A stretch of 64,000 nucleotides of DNA from Pirellulaceae bacterium. GTDB lineage: Bacteria; Planctomycetota; Planctomycetia; Pirellulales; Pirellulaceae. The notes under the pieces are model-generated. The model saw nothing but the letters and a program-made list of their open reading frames with translations, was not told where the DNA came from and searched no databases. A program made the position numbers and the translations under genes. Positions 1 to 8,965 of this stretch are shown piece after piece (within the stretch, counting starts at the first letter, position 1; every line of letters starts with the position of its first letter). The DNA is taken from contig JADYZV010000075.1 in NCBI GenBank assembly GCA_020852965.1, forward strand, positions 1-64,000. The letters run 5' to 3'.

Positions 1-347
1 CCTGACAAGCCGACTTTGAGCAGCGAAAAATGTTGCGCCAAATACCGCGCGGTAGCGAGCGGCGAGTCGCGCAGTTCCCCCACTGCCGCGCTACTTACGC
101 AACCTGCTGAATGGACAGGATTAGAAAAGTGGGCCAATTCCTTGGCGACAGCGACGCAAGTCAGCTCGTCCGCAGCCCCCAATGAACCACCGCCCGGATT
201 CTTCAAGTCGATCCAATCGACCCCTACCGACCGCGCCAGTCGGGCTTCATCGGCATTGCGAATACTTACCAACAGCCGCGGCTCTGCCGATGCAAGCTGT
301 TCCTTTCGTGGGTCAAGCACAGGAGCTAAGGGGACGGAAGTACTCAA
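1..347 (-). CDS. (5-formylfuran-3-yl)methyl phosphate synthase-like protein (MfnB/DUF556), N-terminal part, truncated by window edge; start codon uncertain (TTG/GTG)
   Basis: Reverse-strand reading not in the ORF track: ...APVLDPRKEQLASAEPRLLVSIRNADEARLARSVGVDWIDLKNPGGGSLGAADELTCVAVAKELAHF...; the LLVS-NAxEA-GVDWIDLKNPxxGSLGA pattern resembles MfnB. Confidence 0.7.
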   Translation of the reverse strand, partial: MSTSVPLAPVLDPRKEQLASAEPRLLVSIRNADEARLARSVGVDWIDLKNPGGGSLGAADELTCVAVAKELAHFSNPVHSAGCVSSAAVGELRDSPLATARYLAQHFSLLKVGLS

Positions 348-498
348 GTTTGTTTGTCCAATGCTCCGCAAGCCAACTTGGCAATGCGGCGTAGGGTGGT
401 TTTAATGGGGCCAACTGTTATGCCAACCCTCACGGGCACTCCATGACCCATCGGCTCATGGATCCAGTGCTCACGTTATAACCCATTGAAGACAACGC

Positions 499-1698
499 GT
501 GAATTATAGGCTTGTAAGCACTATCGACGACCTCCCGGAGCTCATCGCTGCCATTGAATCGGCTGACCTCGTAGGTATGGATACCGAGTTTGTCGCCGAG
601 GACTGCTACCGGCCCGACCTGTGCCTGTTGCAAGTTTCTACGCGCAGCGACGTATTCATTGTCGACCCCCGCACCATCGACGACCTGAGCGCAATCTGGC
701 AAATGTTCGTCGATGGCGAGCGAACCGTTATCGTACACGCTGGTCGCGAAGAGATTTTATTCGCCTACCGGAGTACCGGTCAGTCGATCTCAAGGCTTTT
801 TGACGTGCAGCTTGCCCTGGGCTTGCTGGGCGGTGAGTTTCCTGCATCGTATGGCAAACTGTTGCAACGTATACTGGGCGAGACCGTTGCCAAAGGGGAA
901 ACTCGTACCGATTGGCGCAGGCGACCCCTTTCTTCGGCACAGCTCGATTACGCCGCGCTCGATGTGCTCCATCTGCCGCAACTCTACGACGCACTATCAA
1001 GCGAGCTAGCCAAGCTCGGACGCCTGCAGTGGCTCGAAGACGAATTGCTTCGCCGCCAAGCTAGTCTAATCGAGACCCAAGTCCAAGAGGGCTGGCATCG
1101 CATGTCTGGGATCCAGTCGCTTTACGGCAAACAATTGGGAATCGTCCGCGAACTGTGGACCTGGCGCGATCAACGAGCCGAACAAAAGAATATGCCCGCG
1201 CGTCGAGTGCTACGCGATGACCTGATTATTGAATTGGCCAAACGCGGGTCATCCGACGCCAAAAAAATTGCACACATCCGCGGCTTACACCACCCTGGCT
1301 TCCAGCGATTCATTCCCGAAATTGCAGACTGCGTGGCCCGCGGCCTGCACTCCGACACCCCCGATCCCCCTTGGCAAGGACAAGGCAAGCGGCCACGGCC
1401 ACCCGCGATCTTGCAACAATTCTTAACCGCTGCCATGTCCTATCTTTGCCGAACACACAATATCTCTCCTACCATCGTCGGCACCTCTGACGATGTGGGC
1501 AAGCTGGCCTCATACTGGATGAGCGGCGAGGAATTGAAGTCGACCGATCCCGATTATCCCCACTTGTTGCGCGGTTGGCGAGGTGAATTGGTCGGTCATC
1601 CGTTGTACCATATCTATTCCGGAAAACGGGCGCTACGCGTAAAAGACCCTCAAGATGAAATGCCGCTGAGCCTGTGCGATGTCGAGTCTGAGTCTTAG
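499..1698 (+). CDS. rnd: ribonuclease D (DEDD exonuclease + HRDC)
   Basis: 399 aa; GMDTEFVAEDCYRPDLCLLQVST exonuclease motif, DYAALDVLHLPQLYDAL motif, C-terminal HRDC-like region; GTG start. Confidence 0.92.
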   Translation: MNYRLVSTIDDLPELIAAIESADLVGMDTEFVAEDCYRPDLCLLQVSTRSDVFIVDPRTIDDLSAIWQMFVDGERTVIVHAGREEILFAYRSTGQSISRLFDVQLALGLLGGEFPASYGKLLQRILGETVAKGETRTDWRRRPLSSAQLDYAALDVLHLPQLYDALSSELAKLGRLQWLEDELLRRQASLIETQVQEGWHRMSGIQSLYGKQLGIVRELWTWRDQRAEQKNMPARRVLRDDLIIELAKRGSSDAKKIAHIRGLHHPGFQRFIPEIADCVARGLHSDTPDPPWQGQGKRPRPPAILQQFLTAAMSYLCRTHNISPTIVGTSDDVGKLASYWMSGEELKSTDPDYPHLLRGWRGELVGHPLYHIYSGKRALRVKDPQDEMPLSLCDVESES

Positions 1699-1701
1699 TG
1701 G

Positions 1702-1785
1702 TTCTTGGTTCTTGGTTCTTGGTTCTTGGTTCTTGGTTCTTGGTTCTTGGTTTTTGGTTCTTGGTTCGTAGTTTTTGGTTTTTAG
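1702..1785. repeat. heptanucleotide tandem repeat (TTCTTGG)n, 12 contiguous units (7 exact, then mixed exact/degenerate)
   Basis: Read directly: seven exact TTCTTGG units 1702-1750, then TTTTTGG, TTCTTGG, TTCGTAG, TTTTTGG, TTTTTAG. Confidence 0.97.
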
Positions 1786-1795
1786 GAGTCGGTCC

Positions 1796-2845
1796 ATGAG
1801 CACAGGTTTCGGAATTATCGGTTGCGGCATGATCGCCAACTTTCATGCGCGAGCCATTGCGGATCTCGATAACGCAAAGCTAGTCGCCTGCCACAACCGG
1901 ACACTACCCAAGGCGGAAGCACTGGCCGCCGAATTCGGTGGCGATGTCTATACCGACCTGGAACAGATGCTCGCTCGGGACGACCTAGATATCGTCACTA
2001 TCTGTACCCCTAGCGGAGCTCATTGCGAACCGGCTGTCGCGGCGGCTCAAGCAGGTAAGCACGTCATCGTGGAAAAGCCGCTCGACGTCACGCGCGAACG
2101 CTGCCAAGCTATGATTGACGCCTGCGAAACAGCGGGCGTCAAACTAGCCACCATCTTCCCGTCGCGTTTCCATCGCTCCAGCCAGTTGATGAAACAAGCC
2201 GTAGAGCAGGGGCGCTTTGGTAAACTAGCCCTGGGGGACGCCTACGTGAAATGGTATCGCACCCAAGAATACTACGACAGCGGCGCATGGCGTGGTACCT
2301 GGGAGCTCGATGGCGGTGGCGCACTGATGAACCAAGCCATTCATAGCGTCGATTTACTGCTGTGGCTCATGGGCCCAGTGGTCGACGTCATGGCCCATAC
2401 CGCCACACTTGCCCACGAGCGAATCGAAGTCGAGGACGTGGCCACGGCCACGCTTCGCTTTGCCAACGGTGCACTGGGAACGATCGAAGCCACCACCGCT
2501 GGCTTTCCCGGCTCGCTTAAAAAAATAGAATTGACTGGCTCACGTGGTACCGCCATCTTGGAAGAAGAAGACATCATCAAGTGGGAGTTCGCCGATCCAA
2601 CCGAGGATGACGCTCGACTTCGCGCTGAAATGCAGGGGCGAACCAAAACGGGTGGCGGTGCAGGGGATCCAGCCGCCATCGGCCACCACGCTCACAGCTT
2701 GCTATTTCGAGATTTCCTGGAAGCCATCGAACAGGACCGACCACCCTGCATCGATGGCCGCGAAGGCATGCGCAGCGTCGAATTAATTCTCGCCATCTAC
2801 GAAAGCGCCAAAACCGGCCAACGCGTCGAGCTCGCACCGCAATAA
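1796..2845 (+). CDS. Gfo/Idh/MocA family oxidoreductase
   Basis: N-terminal Rossmann GIIGCGMIANFHARAI, VEKPLDVTRERCQAMIDAC, GGGALMNQAIHSVDLLLWLMG. Confidence 0.93.
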   Translation: MSTGFGIIGCGMIANFHARAIADLDNAKLVACHNRTLPKAEALAAEFGGDVYTDLEQMLARDDLDIVTICTPSGAHCEPAVAAAQAGKHVIVEKPLDVTRERCQAMIDACETAGVKLATIFPSRFHRSSQLMKQAVEQGRFGKLALGDAYVKWYRTQEYYDSGAWRGTWELDGGGALMNQAIHSVDLLLWLMGPVVDVMAHTATLAHERIEVEDVATATLRFANGALGTIEATTAGFPGSLKKIELTGSRGTAILEEEDIIKWEFADPTEDDARLRAEMQGRTKTGGGAGDPAAIGHHAHSLLFRDFLEAIEQDRPPCIDGREGMRSVELILAIYESAKTGQRVELAPQ

Positions 2846-2894
2846 GAATAAAAACTCCATTCGCGGATTTGCGAAATAGCCGCTGACCGCTGCC

Positions 2895-3479
2895 TTACAT
2901 AATCCATGGCACAATGCGTTTCGTCCGATTCATATACGCGTCGTACTGCGGGCCAAACGTTTCACGCATCATCGCTTCCTCTCGCGCCACACGGCCAAAA
3001 TAGAGCGCCGCAACGGAGACCAGCCCCGCAAAGCCCGCCAACCAATTGGGAAGGAGCATCGCCTGCGCAGTCGCCCACAGCCAGAACGAACTGTACATCG
3101 GATGGCGAATGTGCTTGAACAAACCTTCCGTCACTAAGGCATGGTCTTCGCGGATCTCCAGCGTGATCGACCAATTGCGACCAAGCTGCCGATGCACTGC
3201 CTGAAACAACCATAAAAACGCAACCATACAAACGGCTCCAAGCGTCGCTAGGACTGGATGGAATGTCGTATTGAGCGACTCGGGAAATCCAGTCAACAAC
3301 CACAGGGCCGGCACGATGACCAGCCCCATGGTGGCACCGCTCAGGAGCAAGCGTTCTTCAAGCGAGCGCTTGTGCGCGGAGATCCTGAACTTGCGCGCGC
3401 GACGTTGATACGGATAGCGTATCACGCACCAAGCCACGATTCCTGAAACCCATATCAAGCTAGCGACTGCTGAAGTCAT
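2895..3479 (-). CDS. isoprenylcysteine carboxyl methyltransferase (ICMT)-like membrane methyltransferase
   Basis: Several TM segments; LVTEGLFKHIRHPMYSSFWLWA and C-terminal REEAMMRETFGPQYDAYMNRTKRIVPWI, typical of the ICMT/PEMT superfamily. Confidence 0.85.
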   Translation of the reverse strand: MTSAVASLIWVSGIVAWCVIRYPYQRRARKFRISAHKRSLEERLLLSGATMGLVIVPALWLLTGFPESLNTTFHPVLATLGAVCMVAFLWLFQAVHRQLGRNWSITLEIREDHALVTEGLFKHIRHPMYSSFWLWATAQAMLLPNWLAGFAGLVSVAALYFGRVAREEAMMRETFGPQYDAYMNRTKRIVPWIM

Positions 3480-3577
3480 AAGTTTTACCTTTGTTAGGAT
3501 GCTACGGTCGCCAGATAGTAGAATCTACCGTCTGGCGAAGGTCGCTATGAAGAATTGAGAAAGTACCTAGCGATTCA

Positions 3578-4768
3578 TCAAGGGGATTCGGGGGCAGATC
3601 GGTAACGTAAACTGTCTCCCAGCATTTCCGCGAAAAGCCGCTCACCACAGCACATCATGAAGAAGTCGTATGCGTAGCGGCGCGTGTTGGCCATAATGAA
3701 TTGATAGTGGACGCGAAACAAATTGAACTTGAACCGCTTGTAGGCCTCCGGCTGCAGCATGTCGCGTACACGCACCACGTGAACTTGAGGGAATGCCTCA
3801 CTACGCTTCGATGGTAAATGCATAGCGGCCACGGGATCGGTCTTATAGAAATTGATCACGTCCGTATGCGCTTGACATTCGATCCACTGAATGGCCGGAG
3901 CATCCACTAGCGATTGCACGCGTTGCCTGAACGCATGAGCGGCTGGGTGCAAGCCGATCTTTAAGGCGGTCGAGCCTACCGTCAGCACGGTCACTGGCGG
4001 CCCCTGCTGCCCCAGTTTCGGCTCGAGCGCCAACGCACATGCGGCGATCTCTAGGATCAGAGCTCCGCCTGTACTATGGCCGACCAACACAATCTCGTCA
4101 TCTTCGCTGCGTCGTGATTGTTCCACAACCGCTTGAGCAAATCGATCGATGTGCTTTTCGGCGTCGGGACGCATCCCGCGCAGGTGCTCTCTGGAAAAGG
4201 ACCACAAGTCCATCAAGTGCATGACAAACCAGCGACGCCCCGACCAACGCAACAACCCATATAAGGCGGCTACGGCAGCGCCCGCACCACACCAGCCCGC
4301 ACCTGCAAAGCTCAAACGCGATACGAACAATCCCAATACGGACGCGATCAGACTGAAAATCGCGAACATGACTGCCGGGTATAGGAAGTATAGGGAGAAC
4401 CGCCAGGCTTGGCCAACTATACGAAAGAACGTACCGGTTAAGACGTAATCACAGAAGGTCACACCGTAGCGCGCCAAGCGAACCCACATGGGTCGCGCAA
4501 AGTCGGCTAGTACTATATCGTTCCAGACGAAGAAATTGAGCTTCGTGCCCACTCGCCTGCCGTGCATGTCGGCGTCGACCTGCACGGTCGCCAGCAAACC
4601 ATCGGAACTGAGCGTCTGTTCGCTCATGTGAGCGGCGACCTCCCAAGTATCGCAGAACCGCGCCAGCTCGCGCCGCGTTCGCTTAAAGAAGGCGTCCGAG
4701 CTCTTGGGCTCGTAGCCACCGATCAAAAATACGCTGCGACGCGCAACGGAGCGGGAAGAGTCGTCCAT
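3578..4768 (-). CDS. membrane-anchored alpha/beta hydrolase-like protein
   Basis: VLVGHSTGGALILEIAA nucleophile elbow (GHSTG); two central TM segments; start set at MDDSSRS. Confidence 0.7.
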   Translation of the reverse strand: MDDSSRSVARRSVFLIGGYEPKSSDAFFKRTRRELARFCDTWEVAAHMSEQTLSSDGLLATVQVDADMHGRRVGTKLNFFVWNDIVLADFARPMWVRLARYGVTFCDYVLTGTFFRIVGQAWRFSLYFLYPAVMFAIFSLIASVLGLFVSRLSFAGAGWCGAGAAVAALYGLLRWSGRRWFVMHLMDLWSFSREHLRGMRPDAEKHIDRFAQAVVEQSRRSEDDEIVLVGHSTGGALILEIAACALALEPKLGQQGPPVTVLTVGSTALKIGLHPAAHAFRQRVQSLVDAPAIQWIECQAHTDVINFYKTDPVAAMHLPSKRSEAFPQVHVVRVRDMLQPEAYKRFKFNLFRVHYQFIMANTRRYAYDFFMMCCGERLFAEMLGDSLRYRSAPESP

Positions 4769-5047
4769 GATTTGCCACCCAGCGAAAAATGATAACGCCG
4801 AAGTTAGATTGTACTCGCAGCGCTTAGTCAAACTCACAATAGCGAATTCCCCTACTGTAACTCAAGCCGGATTTGCCGGTGTTAGCATTCCTTAGGCTAC
4901 TATCCCCCCCCCTCAAGACCTCAGCGAAAAAAACTTTTGATCCCCATCAAATCCATCTAGGGCCGATTGCGGGGAACTGCTACCATCGGGCCACATAGGT
5001 GCACCCGCACTCAGTTCCACCCATGGTTACGCGTCAGGGAAGATGCA

Positions 5048-6124
5048 ATGCTAAGGTTTTTTCAAGTCTGTGGACTTACGCTGCTGATCCAACTAACTCC
5101 GCTTGTCAGCTTCGCGCAGCAGCAACAGCCGGGAGCAACTCCCCAGCAGCGGGCTACCGCTGCCGAGCAATACCAAAGGGCTCAACAACAGCAAGCCCAG
5201 TTGCCGCCGAAAGACGGGCAAGCCCCCATACTTGTGATGACCGCCGAACAGGCCATCGCTGCCGGTGCAGCCCAAGCCGCCAAGGCCCCGTTCGCACCAC
5301 TGTCCGACGGCGACGCAACTTACTTGGACCAAGTGCTCAACGTATGGGAAAAGAAAACCAGCGAGATCACTCAATACCAATGCAAACTTTCGCGCTGGCA
5401 GTACGACCCAACTACCGACCTCACTGCGCCAGCGGTTATCGACGAAGGAATCATACAATACGCCAAGCCCGACAAGGGACTGTTCCGCATCGACCAGCGC
5501 CAGGTGCTCACCCGAAAAAGCCCCAATCCCGAGTATCGCAAGAGCGAAAAGTATGGCGAGTACTGGGTCTGCGATGGCGAGTATGTTCACATTCGTGATC
5601 GCAATGAAATGAAAGCGTTAAAAATGCAGCTAGCACCCGAACAACGCCATCAGGGAATTCACAACAGCCCTTTGCCATTCCTGTTTGGTGTCAAAGCGGA
5701 AGAAATCAAACGGCGCTATTGGATTCGCCCCGTCCCTCCTCCCGCGGGTAGCAACGACGTTTGGCTAGAAGCTTGGCCCAAGCAAATGGACGATGCCGGC
5801 AACTACTCCCGAGTCCAAGTCGTGCTGGATAGGGTCGACGTGCTGCCCAAAGCGCTGATTGTCTTCCTGCCGAACTGGGAAGCCCAGTTTCCGCATCGCG
5901 AAGTCTATGAATTCAACGAGCGCAAGAAAGAATGGAACTTGCTCGATGCCATGAAACAGAAAATATTCATGAAAGAGTTCATCGAAACCAATCTTCCGGC
6001 GACTTGGCAAGTCATCGTAGAACCTTACATTGATCCGCAGGAAGCGGGTCAACCGGGGCAGGGAAGCCCCGCCACACAACCCCGAGTTGCCACTCCCCCC
6101 GCCGCGCAGCAACAGCTCCGCTAG
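5048..6124 (+). CDS. planctomycete TIGR03009-like secreted protein
   Basis: Signal peptide MLRFFQVCGLTLLIQLTPLVSFA; Gln-rich linker; domain with YQCKLSRWQYDP...GIIQYAKPDKGLFRID...GEYWVCDGEYVHIRD. Confidence 0.7.
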   Translation: MLRFFQVCGLTLLIQLTPLVSFAQQQQPGATPQQRATAAEQYQRAQQQQAQLPPKDGQAPILVMTAEQAIAAGAAQAAKAPFAPLSDGDATYLDQVLNVWEKKTSEITQYQCKLSRWQYDPTTDLTAPAVIDEGIIQYAKPDKGLFRIDQRQVLTRKSPNPEYRKSEKYGEYWVCDGEYVHIRDRNEMKALKMQLAPEQRHQGIHNSPLPFLFGVKAEEIKRRYWIRPVPPPAGSNDVWLEAWPKQMDDAGNYSRVQVVLDRVDVLPKALIVFLPNWEAQFPHREVYEFNERKKEWNLLDAMKQKIFMKEFIETNLPATWQVIVEPYIDPQEAGQPGQGSPATQPRVATPPAAQQQLR

Positions 6125-6138
6125 TGCATTCAAAGTAG

Positions 6139-6180
6139 CTCGGTGATCCCCCACCGAGACTCACGGTGGGGACCACCGTG
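6139..6180. terminator. two tandem hairpins between convergent genes, probable bidirectional terminator
   Basis: CTCGGTG(atcccc)CACCGAG at 6139-6158 followed by CACGGTGG(gga)CCACCGTG at 6162-6180. Confidence 0.6.
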
Positions 6181-6190
6181 CCACGGTACT

Positions 6191-6994
6191 TCACAATAGC
6201 CGAGTCAGATCGTGTAGCGCGATCGGCTCGCGACAATTAAATGGCTCACCAAAGCGTGTGCCGATCATCTTCCCCCAATAGGCCGCTTCGTCGCGCACGC
6301 GCTCCGCCAACGATGGCGAGACATGTTCGCGGCCGATCGAAAACTGACTGGCATAGCAGTCGATCGCTGCCGCCTTGCGCTCCCACTGCTCACTGATGTC
6401 CAACACGAAAGCGGGCTGGGCAACATGTTTTAAATGCACGCAGTAGTAGTGAAAGACGCGTTGCGGATAATAGGGATCACCCGCTAATTCACTCTTGGTG
6501 AGTTTGGCCCAAAACCGCGCCGCTTCAATCAACTCGGTTGCCGCAATGTGATCGGGATGCGCATCTTCCCAATAGGGGGCGAACAACCATTTCGGTCTTA
6601 CTCGGCGAATGACGTTAGCCAATTTCGCTCGGGCTTCCAACGTGGCTTCTAAAAAGCGGTTGGGGAGCCCCAAGTTTTCACGCCATGACAGTCCCAGCGT
6701 CTCACTTGCCGCCCGCGTTTCTGCAACCCTTGTCTCGAGGCTACCGTAAGGGGTCGGTTCACCGTTGGTCAGATCGAGCACTCCCACGCGCCAGCCCAAG
6801 TCAATCATCTTGGCAATCGCCCCGCCCATCCCGAGCTCGGCATCGTCTGGATGAGGTGCTACAACTAACATGTCCAACAGCTCGATCGTCTTGGTTTCCA
6901 TCAACTCTTTCGCACGCTCCCCAGATTGCTTGTCAGCCATTTTCTTATTCGTTCTCCGTTGAGCTTTTACTTGCTCGTAGTGGGAGCAGGACAC
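6191..6994 (-). CDS. bshB1: PIG-L family deacetylase, bacillithiol biosynthesis deacetylase BshB1-like
   Basis: LLVVAPHPDDAELGMGGAIAKM, PNRFLEATLEARAKLANVIRRVRPKWLFAPYWEDAHPDHIAA, CYASQF motifs. Confidence 0.85.
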   Translation of the reverse strand: MSCSHYEQVKAQRRTNKKMADKQSGERAKELMETKTIELLDMLVVAPHPDDAELGMGGAIAKMIDLGWRVGVLDLTNGEPTPYGSLETRVAETRAASETLGLSWRENLGLPNRFLEATLEARAKLANVIRRVRPKWLFAPYWEDAHPDHIAATELIEAARFWAKLTKSELAGDPYYPQRVFHYYCVHLKHVAQPAFVLDISEQWERKAAAIDCYASQFSIGREHVSPSLAERVRDEAAYWGKMIGTRFGEPFNCREPIALHDLTRLL

Positions 6995-8582
6995 AGGCCG
7001 CTTCCTCCGCGTTGCGCATCAACAAACGGCTGCCGGATAGTGCCGCAGTATTCCAGGTAACGTCGCCGATGACGGCTACCTTGTCGAGCTCCTCCATCCC
7101 TTGACGATCGGCTTGGACCAACACCAGCTCACCACTCTCGGCGGTAATCAACAGATACTCGCTGACCAGCAATAGTTGCCCTTGCCGATATCGCCCTTTC
7201 TTCCATTGCTTCTGGCCATCCTCTAACCGAACACACTCCAGGATGCCATCGCTCAATCCGTAGGCGTAGCCATCGCGGACGACACAATTTGTAAATTTGG
7301 TTTTCAAACTGGTGCGATTCGTCCACAGCACGTCGATCGTCCACGAGTCGTCTACATGCTCGACCTGAAGGTACTGACAGCCTTCGCCATACCCTTTGGA
7401 AAGCAATACGTGCGACGGATCGACGACAACCGGCTGAGAGACCGAAGCGCTGCCAGCGCTGCTTCCAGGCCAGGGCGTAGACCACAGTTGCGAGCCGGTG
7501 TCGATGTCGTAACCGGCCAAATGCTTTTCGCTCAGCAATAGGATCTGCCGTTGGTCCGAGAGCTCTACCAGTGCGGGCGAGGCGTAACTGATTTGGTCGG
7601 AACCACCGCGCCAGCGCTCTTCTCCGAGCAGGCGATCGAACGCAATCAAGGTATGTTTCTGGTCACCGACACCACCCAGCGGAATGACGACCAGATCGTC
7701 AACGATCAATGGCGACGCGCTGCGTCCCCAAGCCACCTCCTTCTCAAACTCAGCTTGGGTCACTCCGGCCAAGTCTAGCAGTTCTTGCGCCCAAAGCTCA
7801 CGCCCGGTAGCTAGCTCCAAACAGAGCAGGCGACTGACTGCCGAAGTCGCGTAGACGCGATTATCGGCTATCGTGGGAGTACTGCGCGGTCCAACTCCGC
7901 CCATCACGTTACTATGCTTGGATTCGATGATCGCATTCCACAACAAGCCGCCATCGAGCACGCTGTAGGCGGAGACCCACTCCTGCTCACCGCGCTGTTC
8001 CATCGTGACTGCCACGTCCCCTTGCACCGCAAAGCCCGACCAAGCCTCCCCCACGTCAACTTTCCAAGCGATGCGCGGTGGCGAGGCCTTCCAGTCGGGG
8101 TCGAGCGAGACTTGCGGAAGCGACGCGTCTCGATTCTTTCCCAGGTATTGCGGAAAATCACTCCAGCGCGGTGCGAGCAGCTCCGGCGCAATAGCCCGTT
8201 CGTCCGAGGTCACAGTCGAAGTCATAGAAGTGGAAGCACCAGCGTTACCCCAACGCCAGTTGAACTGCGGGCTCAACTCGCCATCGAAGCGTTGAAATTT
8301 GTAGGCAGACAAAAACAGGAGTAAGCAGCAGATTGGTGCCAATAGCACCACGCGCCACCACGCGCGGGGCAAACGAGACAGGGAGAGTGCCAGCGTCAAC
8401 ATCAACCATGACACCAGAATCAGCAACGCAGTCAACGCGTTGGCTATGGCAAAATCCGACGCGTGTGCTGTCGACCTGATGACAGCTATCGCCACCACGC
8501 ACCCCACCACCGCGAACCAAGGTATCCAGCTCAAAGCGCCCAGGGCAGCTCGTTTGGGCACAGGCGACTGCGTTTCCGACAT
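6945..8582 (-). CDS. membrane-anchored PQQ-like beta-propeller protein (BamB-like repeats)
   Basis: N-terminal TM segments; repeats such as LLCLELATGRELWAQELL, LIAFDRLLGEERWRG, LAGYDIDTGSQLWSTPW; start set at MSETQSP. Confidence 0.85.
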   Translation of the reverse strand: MSETQSPVPKRAALGALSWIPWFAVVGCVVAIAVIRSTAHASDFAIANALTALLILVSWLMLTLALSLSRLPRAWWRVVLLAPICCLLLFLSAYKFQRFDGELSPQFNWRWGNAGASTSMTSTVTSDERAIAPELLAPRWSDFPQYLGKNRDASLPQVSLDPDWKASPPRIAWKVDVGEAWSGFAVQGDVAVTMEQRGEQEWVSAYSVLDGGLLWNAIIESKHSNVMGGVGPRSTPTIADNRVYATSAVSRLLCLELATGRELWAQELLDLAGVTQAEFEKEVAWGRSASPLIVDDLVVIPLGGVGDQKHTLIAFDRLLGEERWRGGSDQISYASPALVELSDQRQILLLSEKHLAGYDIDTGSQLWSTPWPGSSAGSASVSQPVVVDPSHVLLSKGYGEGCQYLQVEHVDDSWTIDVLWTNRTSLKTKFTNCVVRDGYAYGLSDGILECVRLEDGQKQWKKGRYRQGQLLLVSEYLLITAESGELVLVQADRQGMEELDKVAVIGDVTWNTAALSGSRLLMRNAEEAACVLLPLRASKSSTENE

Positions 8583-8965
8583 CTCCGCCACCTTTTTCCC
8601 TTTTTCAGTCGTAAATAATTGACATCCAAGACACTCGGGCCACCGTAGCTCGGTGGTCTCCACCGAGAATCACCACGCATACCAGTTTGCCACAATCCCA
8701 TTTATTGGCTCGGCACAAAACACTGGTATCTTACGCCGCCCAATGAGTGTATAACCACGGGCGGTCGCGCACCATGCGACTAGTGCGTTGTCAATCTCAA
8801 AAACAGGAATTTGCTGTTTTGGCGCTATTTATTCAGCCGCAACCGCGGTTAGCGCTAAAACGGCCATGTCTGTCAACCGGGCATGGCACATTGGCAGAGC
8901 ACTACGTTTAAGACTATTTCTCTAACTTTTACTTTTACGCGAATCGCTAATTTCCCTGAGGAAAC

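Noticed and set aside
1469-1846. 125-aa minus-strand ORF with KNQEPRTKNQEPRT repeats
   Set aside because: Produced by reading through the TTCTTGG tandem repeat; no independent coding support.
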